A model generated the notes under the pieces. That model worked only from the letters and a program-made list of their open reading frames with translations. It was not told where the DNA came from and made no database searches. A program made the translations under genes and the position numbers. A stretch of DNA of 64,000 nucleotides from Cobetia sp. cqz5-12 (GTDB lineage: Bacteria > Pseudomonadota > Gammaproteobacteria > Pseudomonadales > Halomonadaceae): contig NZ_CP044522.1 in NCBI RefSeq assembly GCF_016495405.1, forward strand, positions 3,705,638-3,769,637, given 5' to 3'. Of the stretch, positions 44,541-54,649 are shown in pieces (within the stretch, counting starts at the first letter, position 1; the number at the start of each line of letters is the position of its first letter).

Positions 44541-45818
44541 TTAACCGTAGACCTGATCCGTGCTGGTCAGCGGGTAGTGCGCCGGGTACGGCTTGCGCGC
44601 CACACCGGAATCGATGGCCGCCTGGGCCACGGCTGCCGGCAGACGCTCGAGCAGACGCGAGTCCATCGGCGTCGGGATGATGTAACCCGGGCCGAATTCG
44701 AGGCTGTCGATCTCGTAGGCATCCAGTACATCCTGGCTGACCGGCTCACGCGCCAGGTCTTTCAGGGCGTGAACGGCGGCCAGCTTCATCTCTTCATTGA
44801 TGCGCGTCGCACGCACATCCAGCGCGCCACGGAAGATGAACGGGAAGCCCAGCACATTGTTGACCTGGTTCGGGTAGTCGGAGCGACCTGTCGCCATGAT
44901 GACGTCCGGGCGTGCTTCGCGAGCGGTATCCGGGTGAATCTCCGGGTCCGGGTTGGAGCAGGCGAAGACGATCGGATTGGCGGACATCTTCTTGAGCTGC
45001 TCTGCCTTGAGCAGGTTCGGACCGGACAGACCGACGAAGACGTCGGCGCCATCGATGGCGTCGTCCAGCGTGCGCAGCTCGGTCTCGGTGGCGAACATCG
45101 CCTTGTACTGGTTCAGGTCGTCCCGGCCGCTGTGGATCACGCCCTTGCGGTCGAGCATGAAGATGTTCTCGACCTTGGCACCACTGGCCACCAGCAGCTT
45201 CATGCAGGCGATGGCGGCAGCGCCGGCGCCCAGGCAGACGATACGCGCGTCTTCCAGCTTCTTGCCGGCGATGTCCAGGGCATTGAGCATGCCGGCCGCG
45301 GTGACGATGGCGGTACCGTGCTGATCGTCATGGAAGACCGGGATGTTGCACTGTTCGATCAGCGCCTGTTCGACTTCGAAGCACTCCGGTGCCTTGATGT
45401 CTTCCAGGTTGATGCCACCGTAGGTGGTGTGGATGCGACGCACGGTGTCGATGAAGGCCTGCGGACTTTCCGCATCCACTTCGACATCGACGGAGTTGAT
45501 GCCAGCGAAGCGCTTGAACAGCACGCCCTTGCCTTCCATGACCGGCTTGGAAGCCAGCGGCCCCAGATTGCCCAGGCCAAGGATGGCAGTCCCGTCAGAG
45601 ATGACGGCGACCAGATTGCCCTTGCCGGTGTACAGGTAGGCATTTTCCGGGTCGGCGGCGATTTCGCGGCACGGCTCGGCAACGCCCGGGCTGTAGGCCA
45701 GCGCCAGGTGCTTGGCGGTCTCGGTCGGCTTGGTCAGCTCGATGGAGAGCTTTCCGGGAATCGGTTCGGCGTGATATTGCAGTGCTGCTTTCTTCATGGC
45801 ATCAGACATGCGTGTCAT
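44541..45818 (-). CDS. maeB: Malic enzyme, short MaeB type without phosphotransacetylase domain
   Basis: The enzyme oxidatively decarboxylates malate to pyruvate with NAD(P). The 425-residue protein has the N-terminal malic domain (YSPGVAEPCREIA, then NIPVFHDDQHGTAIVTAAGMLNAL with metal ligands) and a Rossmann NAD(P) domain (IVCLGAGAAAIACMKLL). It ends after this domain and lacks the phosphotransacetylase-like half of the 759-residue E. coli MaeB. The ATG at 45809 (MSDAMKK) is an equally possible start. Coenzyme preference cannot be read safely. It is convergent with the DUF481 gene. Confidence 0.92.
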   Translation of the reverse strand: MTRMSDAMKKAALQYHAEPIPGKLSIELTKPTETAKHLALAYSPGVAEPCREIAADPENAYLYTGKGNLVAVISDGTAILGLGNLGPLASKPVMEGKGVLFKRFAGINSVDVEVDAESPQAFIDTVRRIHTTYGGINLEDIKAPECFEVEQALIEQCNIPVFHDDQHGTAIVTAAGMLNALDIAGKKLEDARIVCLGAGAAAIACMKLLVASGAKVENIFMLDRKGVIHSGRDDLNQYKAMFATETELRTLDDAIDGADVFVGLSGPNLLKAEQLKKMSANPIVFACSNPDPEIHPDTAREARPDVIMATGRSDYPNQVNNVLGFPFIFRGALDVRATRINEEMKLAAVHALKDLAREPVSQDVLDAYEIDSLEFGPGYIIPTPMDSRLLERLPAAVAQAAIDSGVARKPYPAHYPLTSTDQVYG

Positions 45819-46241
45819 CCGGTATTTTGGCGGGGGGTTGGCTGCTCAAGAATATAGAAAAAGACACCCCTGAACAACCGACGCAACTTGCTGTTATGCA
45901 TGACTTTAAAACGTTCGTTTAAAAAATGTTTTAGCCATTCGTCTAACGTTATGGATGCCCTGCCCAGCCATAAACCTTTGCTTATCGCTGACCGTCTCTC
46001 GCGCCGATTTCAGCCCGAGATGACGCCACGATTCGCGCAAGATTCTCGATTTTCGACCGCTCACTGACGCAACCCGTCTTTCCGGCGCGCTTGATGCAGA
46101 GACAGAGTAGAAAAAGTGCCAAATCGGAAACAATCTTTCCTTTCAGCAACCGCAGCGCAGGGGTGACGTCTTACCAAGGGCATCCCGGACCGGCTGGCGT
46201 GGTTGCGGCTCTCTTCAGAGTGGCCTGAATGACAGGCACAA
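45819..46241. other. Intergenic region between maeB and rpmE
   Basis: No gene is evident. On the minus strand TATATT lies about 40 bases before maeB, a possible -10 element. An AT-rich block at 45902-45955 contains several AACGTT/GTTTAAA-like half-sites, and GTTATGG/CCATAAAC form a loose inverted repeat near 45949-45977. Confidence 0.4.
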
Positions 46242-46267
46242 AAAAACCCGCTCGTGAGCGGGTTTTT
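46242..46267 (-). terminator. rpmE terminator
   Basis: AAAAACCCGCTC (46242-46253) and GAGCGGGTTTTT (46256-46267) form a 12-base-pair stem with T-runs on both sides, 57 bases after the rpmE stop. Confidence 0.88.
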
Positions 46268-46323
46268 CGTCCATGGCGCTGCAAGATGCGCAGCGCCATG
46301 AAAGCGACAAGCAGCTGAAGGTA

Positions 46324-46536
46324 TCAGCGCTTGATGGCAGCACCGAAACGCTTGTTGAAGCGCTCGACGCGACCACCGGTGGTAGCCTGCTTCTGCTTGC
46401 CGGTGTAGAACGGGTGGCACTCGGAGCACACGTCAAGCGCGAAAGTCTGCTTGGAAGTGGTACCGATTTCGTGCTGCGCGCCGCAGGAGCAAGTTGCGGT
46501 CTGGCGCTGGTAGTCCGGATGGATACCCTGTTTCAT
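46324..46536 (-). CDS. rpmE: Ribosomal protein bL31, zinc-binding form
   Basis: bL31 bridges the two ribosomal subunits at the central protuberance. The 70-residue protein begins [10 protein letters not shown] and keeps the zinc ligands Cys16, Cys18, Cys37 and Cys40 (ATCSCG and [14 protein letters not shown]), so it is the C+ form. The conserved end [11 protein letters not shown] is present. GAGG lies before ATG 46536. A longer frame with 11 extra residues is rejected. It is divergent from priA, as in Pseudomonas. Confidence 0.98.
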   Translation of the reverse strand: MKQGIHPDYQRQTATCSCGAQHEIGTTSKQTFALDVCSECHPFYTGKQKQATTGGRVERFNKRFGAAIKR

Positions 46537-46776
46537 GATGTGTAACCTCAGGTCGCTGTGCACCGCCACCTGATCACTTGCCAGGCACCGTACACGGGTT
46601 TTGGATTGAACCGGTCATTCCGCCGTTTCCGACGGAAGGCCGCGCATTTTACCAGTCATCTGCCGCAAGACCAAACTTTGTACCGTTTATTGCGGGCAAC
46701 ACTCTGTAGACTGCGTGCCACGGCATATTCCCGTTTTACTGAACGCCTCATATCACCTCATATCCGGATACCTTGC

Positions 46777-49035
46777 GTGCCTGACACTACCGACAAGACT
46801 GCAACTCACCTGCCGGGACGTGTGCTGGGCATCGCGATCCCCGGCCCGCTGCGCGATCTGTTCGACTATCTGCCATCCCGCCAGCTGCCCCGCCACGGCT
46901 GGCAGGTGGGCCTGCGCGTGCGCGTCGAATTCGGGCGTCGCCAGCTGGTCGGGGTGATCGCCGAACTGCGCAGCGACTCAAGCTTCCCCATCGACAAGCT
47001 CAAGCCTGTCAGCGAAGTCATCGATGACGAACCGCTCCCGGCCGACTGGTTGTGGATATGTCAGTTTACCGCGCGCTATTACCAGCACTCGCTCGGCGAT
47101 ACCTTCGCCCAGGCGATGCCCTCGCTGCTGCGTCAGGGGCGCGCCCTGGAGGCGCGTACCCGTGAACGCTGGACGCTGACCGACAAAGGGCGCGCCACCG
47201 AGCCGGCAAGCCTGGGGCGAGCCACCCGCCAGATCGCGCTGCTGGAGCTGCTCGCGCAGCATCGCCATGGCCTGGTGCACAGCGCCATCACCGCCCAGGG
47301 CTTCACCCGCCAGCAGCTGGAGACTCTGCGCGGCCGCGGCTACATCGAATCGCGCGAGGAACCCGTCACCGGCGCCACGCCGGAGCAGGCCAGCAAGGGG
47401 GTTCTTGCTGAGCCCAGCCTTGCCCTCAATGATGAACAGGGCCGTGCCCTCTCGCGCCTGCACGACGGTCTGAGTCACTTCTCACCCACGCTGCTGGAAG
47501 GCGTGACTGGTTCCGGCAAGACCGAGGTCTACCTGCAGCTGATCGAGGCGGTGCTGGACCGCGGCGGCCAGGCGCTGGTGCTGGTACCCGAGATCGGCCT
47601 GACGCCGCAGACACTGGAGCGCTTCCGCAAGCGTTTTCGCGTACCGCAGGTAATGCTGCACTCCGGCGTCAGCGATGGCGAACGTCTCGATGGCTTCGAA
47701 GCCGCCCGCAGCGGCCGGGCACGCATCGTGATCGGTACCCGCTCCGCCATCTTCACGCCGATGGCAAGCCTCGGGGTGATCATCGTCGACGAGGAGCACG
47801 ATGGCTCCTTCAAGCAACAGGACGGGCTGCGCTATCACGCCCGCGATCTGGCGCTGGTGCGCGGCAAGCAGGAAGGCATACCCGTGGTGGTCGGCAGCGC
47901 CACGCCGTCTCTGGAAAGCCTGCGCCATGCCCGCGAGGGGCGCTTCACGCATCTGCACCTGCTCAAGCGCGCCGGCCGCAGCCAGCCGGCGCGCCTGCAC
48001 CCCGTCGACCTGCGCGGCCGCATGACGCTGGGCGGCCTCTCGACCCAGAGTCTGGAGGCCATCGAGAAACGCCTCGCCCAGGGCGATCAGGTACTGGTGT
48101 TCATCAATCGACGCGGCTTCGCGCCGACCCTGACCTGCCATGCCTGCGGCTGGATCGCCGAATGTGACAACTGCGACGCACGCATGACCCTGCATCGCCA
48201 TCCCCCGCAGCTGACCTGCCATCACTGCGAACGCACCCGCCCGCTGCCGGACGCCTGCCCGGCCTGCGGTAGCGGCGACGTTCGTCCGCAGGGCGCGGGC
48301 ACCGAGCGCACCGAAGAGCTGCTCGGCGAGAAATTCCCCGACGTACCGATACTGCGCATCGACCGCGACAGCACTCAGCGCAAGGACGCCATGAGCGAGG
48401 CGCTGGCAGTGATTCGACGCGGCGAGCCCTGCCTGCTGGTCGGCACCCAGATGCTGGCCAAGGGCCACCACTTTCCCCACGTCACCCTGGTGGTGGTGGT
48501 CAACGCCGACAGTGGCCTCTATGCCGCCGACTTCCGCGCGCTTGAGCAGTCCGCCCAGCTGCTGGTGCAGGTCGCGGGGCGGGCCGGACGCGCCGAACGC
48601 CCCGGTGAGGTACTGATCCAGACCCGCCATCCGGAAGACCCCAACCTGCTGACACTGATCCAGGCCGGCTACCCACAGCTGGCCGGCGAGCTGCTGGAGG
48701 AGCGCCGCATCGCGCAATTGCCGCCGTTCAGCCATCTGGCGCTACTGCGCGCCGAGGCCACAGACCAGCAACAGGTCGAACAGTGGCTGTTGAAGGTCGG
48801 TGGTGCCCTGCGTCAGCACCTCGAGGCTGCCAATCTCAAGGTGGATTGCCTCGGCCCGGTGCCCGCACCGATGGAGCGTCGCCAGAATCGCTATCACGCC
48901 CAATTGCTGTTGCGCTGTGCGAAACGCGGCCCATTGCATGAAGCGGCGGCCTGGCTGGTGACGCTCTGTGAACAGGACCGCGACGCACGCCGCCTGCGCT
49001 GGTCGCTGGATGTCGATCCCATCGGCATGGCCTGA
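46777..49035 (+). CDS. priA: Primosomal protein N' (replication restart helicase PriA)
   Basis: PriA reloads the replisome at stalled forks. The product has the N-terminal DNA-binding domain (GIAIPGPLRDLFDYLPSRQL), superfamily 2 helicase motifs (Walker A GVTGSGKTEVY, DEEH box VDEEHDGS, GSATPSLES) and a zinc-binding insert with paired cysteines (LTCHACGWIAECDNCDARMTL and LTCHHCERTRPLPDACPACGS). I take GTG 46777 as the start, giving 752 residues, close to the 732 of E. coli. The longer ATG frame adds 73 residues without family match and overlaps the rpmE leader. The ribosome-binding site is weak, so the exact start is uncertain. Confidence 0.96.
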   Translation: MPDTTDKTATHLPGRVLGIAIPGPLRDLFDYLPSRQLPRHGWQVGLRVRVEFGRRQLVGVIAELRSDSSFPIDKLKPVSEVIDDEPLPADWLWICQFTARYYQHSLGDTFAQAMPSLLRQGRALEARTRERWTLTDKGRATEPASLGRATRQIALLELLAQHRHGLVHSAITAQGFTRQQLETLRGRGYIESREEPVTGATPEQASKGVLAEPSLALNDEQGRALSRLHDGLSHFSPTLLEGVTGSGKTEVYLQLIEAVLDRGGQALVLVPEIGLTPQTLERFRKRFRVPQVMLHSGVSDGERLDGFEAARSGRARIVIGTRSAIFTPMASLGVIIVDEEHDGSFKQQDGLRYHARDLALVRGKQEGIPVVVGSATPSLESLRHAREGRFTHLHLLKRAGRSQPARLHPVDLRGRMTLGGLSTQSLEAIEKRLAQGDQVLVFINRRGFAPTLTCHACGWIAECDNCDARMTLHRHPPQLTCHHCERTRPLPDACPACGSGDVRPQGAGTERTEELLGEKFPDVPILRIDRDSTQRKDAMSEALAVIRRGEPCLLVGTQMLAKGHHFPHVTLVVVVNADSGLYAADFRALEQSAQLLVQVAGRAGRAERPGEVLIQTRHPEDPNLLTLIQAGYPQLAGELLEERRIAQLPPFSHLALLRAEATDQQQVEQWLLKVGGALRQHLEAANLKVDCLGPVPAPMERRQNRYHAQLLLRCAKRGPLHEAAAWLVTLCEQDRDARRLRWSLDVDPIGMA

Positions 49036-49275
49036 GTGATACCCAAGCGGTGTGACAGCCCTCAACGCCACTTGCGATGAACTGACCACTATCCCTGCAG
49101 GGCGCGGAATGCGGCGCGATTGATCACGACGGTTTATGCAAACCGCAGGATCGGTGATAATGCCCGCCATCGTGCAGCATCATCCGCACTCCCCCATTGC
49201 CCGCAGGCCTGATGCCTGCAACCGCCTGCTGTATGGCACGCGGTGCGACCCGAGCCGTGAAGAGACCGATATTCC

Positions 49276-50961
49276 ATGAAAGAGACGATCATCGAACTGC
49301 TGGGCCAGGCCCTGGAAACCCTCAAGGCCGACGGCACCCTGCCCGCCGACGCCAGCCCGCAGATCAAGGTCGACCCGACCAAGGACAAGAGCCACGGCGA
49401 CTACGCCAGCAACCTGGCGATGATGACGTCCAAGGCCGCCGGCATGAAGCCGCGCGATCTGGCCGAGAAGCTGATCGCGGCGCTGCCGGCCTCCGATGCC
49501 GTCTCCAAGGTCGAGATCGCCGGCCCCGGTTTCCTGAACTTCTTCGCTGACACCGGTGCGGTAGCCGACATCGTGCGTCGCGTCTTCAGTGAAAGCGACA
49601 GCTTCGGTCACAGCGACGTGGGTGCCGGCGAGAAGGTGCAGGTCGAGTTCGTCTCCGCCAACCCGACCGGCCCGCTGCACGTCGGTCACGGCCGCGGGGC
49701 CGCAGTCGGCGACGTGCTGTGCCGCCTGCTGGCCGCCACCGGTCACGACGTCACGCGCGAGTTCTACTACAACGACGCCGGCGCCCAGATCAACAATCTG
49801 GCGCTCTCCGTCCAGGCGCGCGCCAAGGGCCTGGGCCCGGATGATGCCAGCTGGCCGGCCGATGGCTATCGCGGTGACTACATCAGAGAACTGGCCGCCT
49901 CCTACATGGCCGGCGACACCGTCGAAGCCGATGGCAAGCAGGTGACCGGCGCCGCGGATACCGATGACCTTGAGGCCATCCGCGTCTTCGCCGTCGCCTA
50001 CCTGCGCCACGAGCAGGATCTGGACCTCAAGGCCTTCGGCGTCGAATTCGATGTCTACTTCCTCGAGTCCTCGCTCTACCGCGACGGCAAGGTCGAGGAG
50101 ACCGTCAAGCGCCTGGTCGACAACGGCTATACCTATGAAGACGACGGCGCCCTGTGGCTGCGTACCACCGACTTCGGTGATGACAAGGACCGCGTGATGC
50201 GCAAGCGTGACGGCGGTTACACCTACTTCCTGCCCGACGTTGCCTACCACCTCGACAAGTGGCAGCGTGGCTTCACCCAGGTCATCAACGAGCAGGGTGC
50301 CGATCACCACTCCACCGTGACCCGCGTGCGCGCCGGTCTGCAGGCTCTGCAGGCGGACATTCCCAAGGGCTGGCCGGACTATGTGCTGCACCAGATGGTC
50401 ACCGTGATGCGCTCCGGCGAGGAAGTGAAGCTGTCCAAGCGTGCCGGCAGCTACGTGACCCTGCGCGACCTGATCGAGGAAGTCGGCCGCGACGCGACCC
50501 GCTACTTCCTGGCAGCACGTCGCGCCGACTCCCAGCTGACCTTCGACATCGACCTGGCGCGCTCCCAGTCCAATGACAACCCGGTCTACTACATCCAGTA
50601 CGCCCATGCCCGCGTGCACAGCGTGCTGCGCAAGGCCAGCCGCGAAGAGAAGCCCTTCGACGAAGCCCTGGCCATGGCGCAGCTCTCCCTGCTGACCAGC
50701 GACCAGGAAAAGGCCGTGATGAATCGCATGGCACAGTTCCCGGACGTCGTCGCCCACGCCGCCAAGGTGCGCGAGCCGCAGCAGGTCGCCCAGTACCTGC
50801 AGGACCTCTCCTCCGACTTCCATACCTGCTACAACGCGGTGAAGGTGATGGTCGAGGACGACGCGACCCGCAATGCGCGCATGGCGCTGGGTCTGGCGAC
50901 CGCTCAGGTCATCCGCAACGGCCTGGCCCTGCTGGGTGTCAGCGCTCCCGAGGAGATGTAA
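49276..50961 (+). CDS. argS: Arginyl-tRNA synthetase
   Basis: ArgRS charges tRNA-Arg. The 561-residue class I enzyme has the N-terminal tRNA-binding domain, the HIGH-type motif HVGHG in [15 protein letters not shown] (about residues 126-140), and a KMSKS-like motif KLSKRAG. The alpha-helical anticodon-binding domain ends in [15 protein letters not shown]. It lies between priA and the SPOR protein gene, with only 3 bases before the latter, as in Pseudomonas. Confidence 0.98.
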   Translation: MKETIIELLGQALETLKADGTLPADASPQIKVDPTKDKSHGDYASNLAMMTSKAAGMKPRDLAEKLIAALPASDAVSKVEIAGPGFLNFFADTGAVADIVRRVFSESDSFGHSDVGAGEKVQVEFVSANPTGPLHVGHGRGAAVGDVLCRLLAATGHDVTREFYYNDAGAQINNLALSVQARAKGLGPDDASWPADGYRGDYIRELAASYMAGDTVEADGKQVTGAADTDDLEAIRVFAVAYLRHEQDLDLKAFGVEFDVYFLESSLYRDGKVEETVKRLVDNGYTYEDDGALWLRTTDFGDDKDRVMRKRDGGYTYFLPDVAYHLDKWQRGFTQVINEQGADHHSTVTRVRAGLQALQADIPKGWPDYVLHQMVTVMRSGEEVKLSKRAGSYVTLRDLIEEVGRDATRYFLAARRADSQLTFDIDLARSQSNDNPVYYIQYAHARVHSVLRKASREEKPFDEALAMAQLSLLTSDQEKAVMNRMAQFPDVVAHAAKVREPQQVAQYLQDLSSDFHTCYNAVKVMVEDDATRNARMALGLATAQVIRNGLALLGVSAPEEM

Positions 50962-50964
50962 GCC

Positions 50965-51618
50965 ATGGCTGCTCGCCGCCCCGCCAACAAGAAGCCCGCC
51001 TCCCGTCAGGGGGCGAGCCCCCGTCGGCAACCCGCTGCCAGCCAGAGTCGTGGTCTGCCCGGCTGGCTGTGGGGCATCATCGGTCTGATCGCCGGCTTCG
51101 CTCTCGCGCAGTACTTCGAGAAACAGGCCCCGCGTCTGCCGGTCGCGGCCATCGTGCCCAAGGCCAACACGCAGCAGAACGGACAGCAGAACGGGCAGCA
51201 GGCCGCCAAACAGGGCAACCAGCAGCAGAAGGAAGCCGCTGAAGAGTCGGCCGGCAACATGCCGACCTTCGAGTTCTACACCCTGCTGCCGGAAACCGAG
51301 GTGATCGCGCCCAAGGTGGATGAGTACAAGTCCACGCCGCGTCCGGGCAGCGCCGAGAGCACCAAGAAGTCCGAGGCCTCGCTGACCAACTACATGTTGC
51401 AGGCGGCGTCCTTCCGCGAGATGAGCGATGCCAAGAAGCTGGCCGGCAAGCTCAAGGACCTTGGCCTGCTGGCCAAGGTCAGTGACGTCAATGCCTCCGG
51501 CGGTACCGTCTGGCACCGGGTGCAGGTCGGCCCCTACAAGGACACCCGCGAGCTCAATCGCGCCCAGGACCTGATGAACACCCAGGGCATCGAGCCCTTG
51601 TTGATCAAGCTGCAGTAA
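50965..51618 (+). CDS. SPOR domain cell-division protein, FtsN-like
   Basis: The 217-residue protein has a basic cytoplasmic N-terminus, one transmembrane helix (about residues 30-50, LPGWLWGIIGLIAGFALAQYF), a low-complexity Gln/Asn-rich periplasmic linker (about 70-90), and a C-terminal SPOR domain (about 140-217, NYMLQAASFREMSDAKKLAGKLK...VQVGPYKDTREL). SPOR domains bind denuded septal peptidoglycan. Layout and position after argS match the protein annotated as FtsN-like in Pseudomonas, but proof that it acts as FtsN is lacking. It starts 3 bases after argS. Confidence 0.9.
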   Translation: MAARRPANKKPASRQGASPRRQPAASQSRGLPGWLWGIIGLIAGFALAQYFEKQAPRLPVAAIVPKANTQQNGQQNGQQAAKQGNQQQKEAAEESAGNMPTFEFYTLLPETEVIAPKVDEYKSTPRPGSAESTKKSEASLTNYMLQAASFREMSDAKKLAGKLKDLGLLAKVSDVNASGGTVWHRVQVGPYKDTRELNRAQDLMNTQGIEPLLIKLQ

Positions 51619-51641
51619 GCCAGGCGTGAGCCTTGCGACAG

Positions 51642-51672
51642 ACGGGCCCGCTCATCCCTTGAGCGGGCCCGT
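51642..51672 (+). terminator. Terminator after the SPOR gene
   Basis: ACGGGCCCGCTCA (51642-51654) and TGAGCGGGCCCGT (51660-51672) form a perfect 13-base-pair stem with a 5-base loop, 23 bases after the stop. Confidence 0.82.
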
Positions 51673-51950
51673 TGCATGAGGGCACAGACCAGAGCCGCTC
51701 GCCGTCAACGCTGAGTCGCCGATGACTTGAAACCCGTATCGGCGCCCCCATCTACAGCATTCCGGTGAGATATCAGGCCCGCGTGCCGCCCGCCAGGCGG
51801 TGCAGGATCGCGGCAAGCAGTGGCAAGCGCCAGGCTGACGATCACCACCCGTTTTACGCGACGAGGCCACGGCCTCGTCTGCCCAGAAATGCCATGCCCG
51901 GCCCCGTTCACCTTATTCCAATCGCCGGCATGCTCTCTCAGGAGTTATCC

Positions 51951-52472
51951 ATGACCACGATCGTCTCCGTGCGTCGCAACGGCCAGGTCGCCCTGGCTGG
52001 TGACGGCCAGGTATCCCTTGGCAACACCGTCATGAAAGGCAACGCCGCCAAGGTGCGTCGTCTGTATCGCAATCAGGTACTGGCCGGTTTCGCCGGCGGT
52101 ACCGCCGATGCCTTCACGCTGTTCGAACGCTTCGAAGCGCAGCTCGAGAAGTATCAGGGCCAGTTGGTGAAGTCCGCCGTGGAACTTGCCAAGGAGTGGC
52201 GCTCAGACCGCGCCCTGCGCAAGCTGGAGGCCATGCTGGTAGTCGCCGACAAGCATGCCTCCTTGATCATCACCGGCAACGGTGACGTGGTCGAGCCCGA
52301 GCACGGCGTGCTGGCCATCGGCTCCGGTGGCAACTACGCCGAGGCCGCTGCCCGCGCCCTGATCGAGAATACCGAGCTTTCCGCCCGCGAGATCACCGAG
52401 AAGTCCATCTCCATCGCGGCCGATATCTGCGTCTTCACCAACCACAATGCCATCATCGAGGAGCTGTCCTGA
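51951..52472 (+). CDS. hslV: ATP-dependent protease subunit HslV (ClpQ)
   Basis: HslV is the proteasome-like peptidase that works with the HslU unfoldase. The 173-residue protein begins [32 protein letters not shown]. After loss of Met the nucleophile is the N-terminal Thr (residue 2), and the GDGQVSLG block is diagnostic. CAGGAG lies 7 bases before ATG 51951, which decides the start over upstream frames. The gene is followed after one base by hslU, so they form the hslVU heat-shock operon. I did not identify a clear sigma-32 promoter. Confidence 0.98.
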   Translation: MTTIVSVRRNGQVALAGDGQVSLGNTVMKGNAAKVRRLYRNQVLAGFAGGTADAFTLFERFEAQLEKYQGQLVKSAVELAKEWRSDRALRKLEAMLVVADKHASLIITGNGDVVEPEHGVLAIGSGGNYAEAAARALIENTELSAREITEKSISIAADICVFTNHNAIIEELS

Positions 52473-52473
52473 G

Positions 52474-53799
52474 ATGTCCCAGATGACCCCGAAGGAAATC
52501 GTCAACGCCCTCGATCAGCACATCGTCGGTCAGCCTGAAGCCAAGCGCGCCGTGGCGGTTGCCATGCGCAACCGCTGGCGCCGCATGCAGCTCGATGACG
52601 ACCTGCGTCCGGAAGTCACGCCGAAGAACATCCTGATGATCGGCCCGACCGGTGTCGGCAAGACCGAGATCGCTCGTCGTCTGGCCAAGCTGGCCGGCGC
52701 GCCCTTCCTCAAGATCGAGGCGACCAAGTTCACCGAGGTCGGCTATGTCGGCCGTGATGTGGAATCCATCATCCGCGACCTGGTCGAGGTCGCGATGAAG
52801 CTGGTGCGCGAAGACGCCATGAAGGAAGTGCGCGACAAGGCCGAGGATGCCGCCGAAGAGCGCATCCTCGACGCCCTGCTGCCGCGTGTGCGTGGCGAAG
52901 AGTACGACGCTGCCGCCAACAACAGCAGCACGCGCCAGATGTTCCGCAAGAAGCTGCGCGAAGGCCAGCTGGACGACAAGGAAATCGACATCGAGCTGAG
53001 CCCGGCCAGCCAGAGTCTCGATTTCGCCACCCCGCCGGGGATGGAAGAGATGACCAGCCAGCTGCAGTCCATGTTCTCCAACATGGGCAAGCAGCAGAAA
53101 GAGAGCCGTCGCATCACCGTCAAGGAAGCGCTCAAGCTGGTTCACGAGGAAGAAGCGGCCAGAATGGTCAGCGATGAAGACCTCAAGAGCCGTGCCATCG
53201 AGGCCGTCGAACAGAACGGCATCGTCTTCCTGGACGAGATCGACAAGGTCGCCAAGCGTGGCGAATCCGGCAGTGGCGGCGATGTGTCCCGTGAAGGCGT
53301 GCAGCGCGATCTGCTGCCGCTGATCGAGGGCTCCACCGTGTCCACCAAGCACGGCATGGTCAAGACCGACCACATCCTGTTCATCGCTTCCGGTGCCTTC
53401 CACCTGTCCAAGCCGTCGGACATGATTCCGGAGCTGCAGGGCCGTCTGCCGATCCGTGTCGAGCTCAACGCCCTGACGCCGGAAGACTTCAAGCGCATCC
53501 TGACCGAGCCATCCGCCGCCCTGATCCGTCAGTACAAGGCATTGCTGGCGACCGAAGGCGTCGAGCTGAGCTTCGCGGATGACGCCATCGAGCGCATCGC
53601 GCAGATCGCCTATCAGGTCAACGAAGGCACCGAGAACATCGGCGCCCGTCGCCTGCACACCGTGATGGAGCGTCTGCTGGAAGAGATCTCCTACGAGGGT
53701 GGCGATCAGCCAGGCGAACTCAAGGTCGATGCCGCCTACGTCGATGCCCGCCTGGGTGATCTGGCGCGTGATGAAGACCTGTCGCGCTACATCCTCTGA
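52474..53799 (+). CDS. hslU: ATP-dependent protease ATPase subunit HslU (ClpY)
   Basis: HslU is the hexameric AAA+ unfoldase that feeds HslV. The 441-residue protein has Walker A GPTGVGKT at 57-64, the pore loop GYVGRDVES, a coiled I-domain (about 110-240), Walker [11 protein letters not shown], sensor motifs and a C-terminus ending in DLSRYIL, the tail that docks into HslV. The ATG at 52474 lies one base after the hslV stop, with GAGGAG upstream. Confidence 0.98.
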   Translation: MSQMTPKEIVNALDQHIVGQPEAKRAVAVAMRNRWRRMQLDDDLRPEVTPKNILMIGPTGVGKTEIARRLAKLAGAPFLKIEATKFTEVGYVGRDVESIIRDLVEVAMKLVREDAMKEVRDKAEDAAEERILDALLPRVRGEEYDAAANNSSTRQMFRKKLREGQLDDKEIDIELSPASQSLDFATPPGMEEMTSQLQSMFSNMGKQQKESRRITVKEALKLVHEEEAARMVSDEDLKSRAIEAVEQNGIVFLDEIDKVAKRGESGSGGDVSREGVQRDLLPLIEGSTVSTKHGMVKTDHILFIASGAFHLSKPSDMIPELQGRLPIRVELNALTPEDFKRILTEPSAALIRQYKALLATEGVELSFADDAIERIAQIAYQVNEGTENIGARRLHTVMERLLEEISYEGGDQPGELKVDAAYVDARLGDLARDEDLSRYIL

Positions 53800-53859
53800 C
53801 GACACGCTCACGCGCCTGACAGCCCCTCATGGAAGCCAGACCCGTTCCTGAGGGGACTT

Positions 53860-53897
53860 CTGACGCCCGATCCGGCTTGGCCCGGATCGGGCGTCAG
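53860..53897 (+). terminator. hslVU terminator
   Basis: CTGACGCCCGATCCGG (53860-53875) pairs with CCGGATCGGGCGTCAG (53882-53897), a perfect 16-base-pair stem with a 6-base loop, 60 bases after hslU. Confidence 0.85.
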
Positions 53898-54016
53898 TGC
53901 ATCATGCGCACAAGACATATCGACCGGCCAAGCGCCGCGCTCGACGCCTATTGCCTTCGCCATGCCGCCCTGCGCCCACACGCCGCCGCGCGGCATGCAA
54001 GCCCGAGGATGCCCCG

Positions 54017-54502
54017 ATGAGCCACGACACCCCCAAGGACGCCGCCGCGTCCCACGACGCTGATACCAGCGGCCAGCAGCGCGACTACCGCCTCAACGAG
54101 CGCCATGCCCGCAATGGCGAAGAGGCCCCGGTACCGACACGCGTGCACTACCACAAGTCAGAGCGCGAACTGGAGCTGGGCTACGCCGATGGTCAGAGCT
54201 TCCGCCTGAGCACCGAATTCCTGCGCGTGATGTCGCCATCGGCGGAAGTGCGTGGCCACGGTGTCGGCCAGGAAACCCTGCAGGTCGGCATGCGCTACGT
54301 CGGACTGGCCAACATCACCCAGAGCGGTCGCTACGCGCTGAAGCTGCACTTCGATGATGGCCATGACAGCGGCCTGTATACCTGGGAATACCTGTGGGAA
54401 CTGGCCAATCGCCGCGACGCCATGTGGGCCTACTACCTGCGTCAGCTGGAAGAGGCCGGCGCCTCGCGCGAGCCACTGGGCATTCCGCTCAACCAGCTGT
54501 AA
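54017..54502 (+). CDS. DUF971 (GBBH-like N-terminal domain) protein
   Basis: The 161-residue protein has a charged, probably disordered N-terminus (about 1-40). A DUF971 domain follows (about 42-140), with YHKSERELELGYADGQSFRLSTEFLRVMSPSAEVRGHG and a YALKLHFDDGHDSGLYTWEYLWEL block. The fold resembles the N-terminal domain of gamma-butyrobetaine hydroxylase and has been linked to iron-sulfur proteins, but its role is not established. GAGG lies before ATG 54017. It follows hslU as in Pseudomonas, where the pha genes come next. Here ubiE follows directly. Confidence 0.85.
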   Translation: MSHDTPKDAAASHDADTSGQQRDYRLNERHARNGEEAPVPTRVHYHKSERELELGYADGQSFRLSTEFLRVMSPSAEVRGHGVGQETLQVGMRYVGLANITQSGRYALKLHFDDGHDSGLYTWEYLWELANRRDAMWAYYLRQLEEAGASREPLGIPLNQL

Positions 54503-54649
54503 GCCACTGATGCCAATGGGCACGGCAAGATGTCCGAGTCGACGTCTTGCCAAAAGACAGTCCGCTGGCCAGCGGTTACAATCGAGCCACTGCGAAAGCT
54601 CACCATATCGTGCTGACGTCGCCACGGCGGCGTCACAACAGGGGAAGTC

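Noticed and set aside
49180..51516. 778-codon open frame antisense to argS and the SPOR gene
   Set aside because: It is a shadow of GC-rich codon usage. ArgRS and SPOR signatures on the plus strand are decisive.
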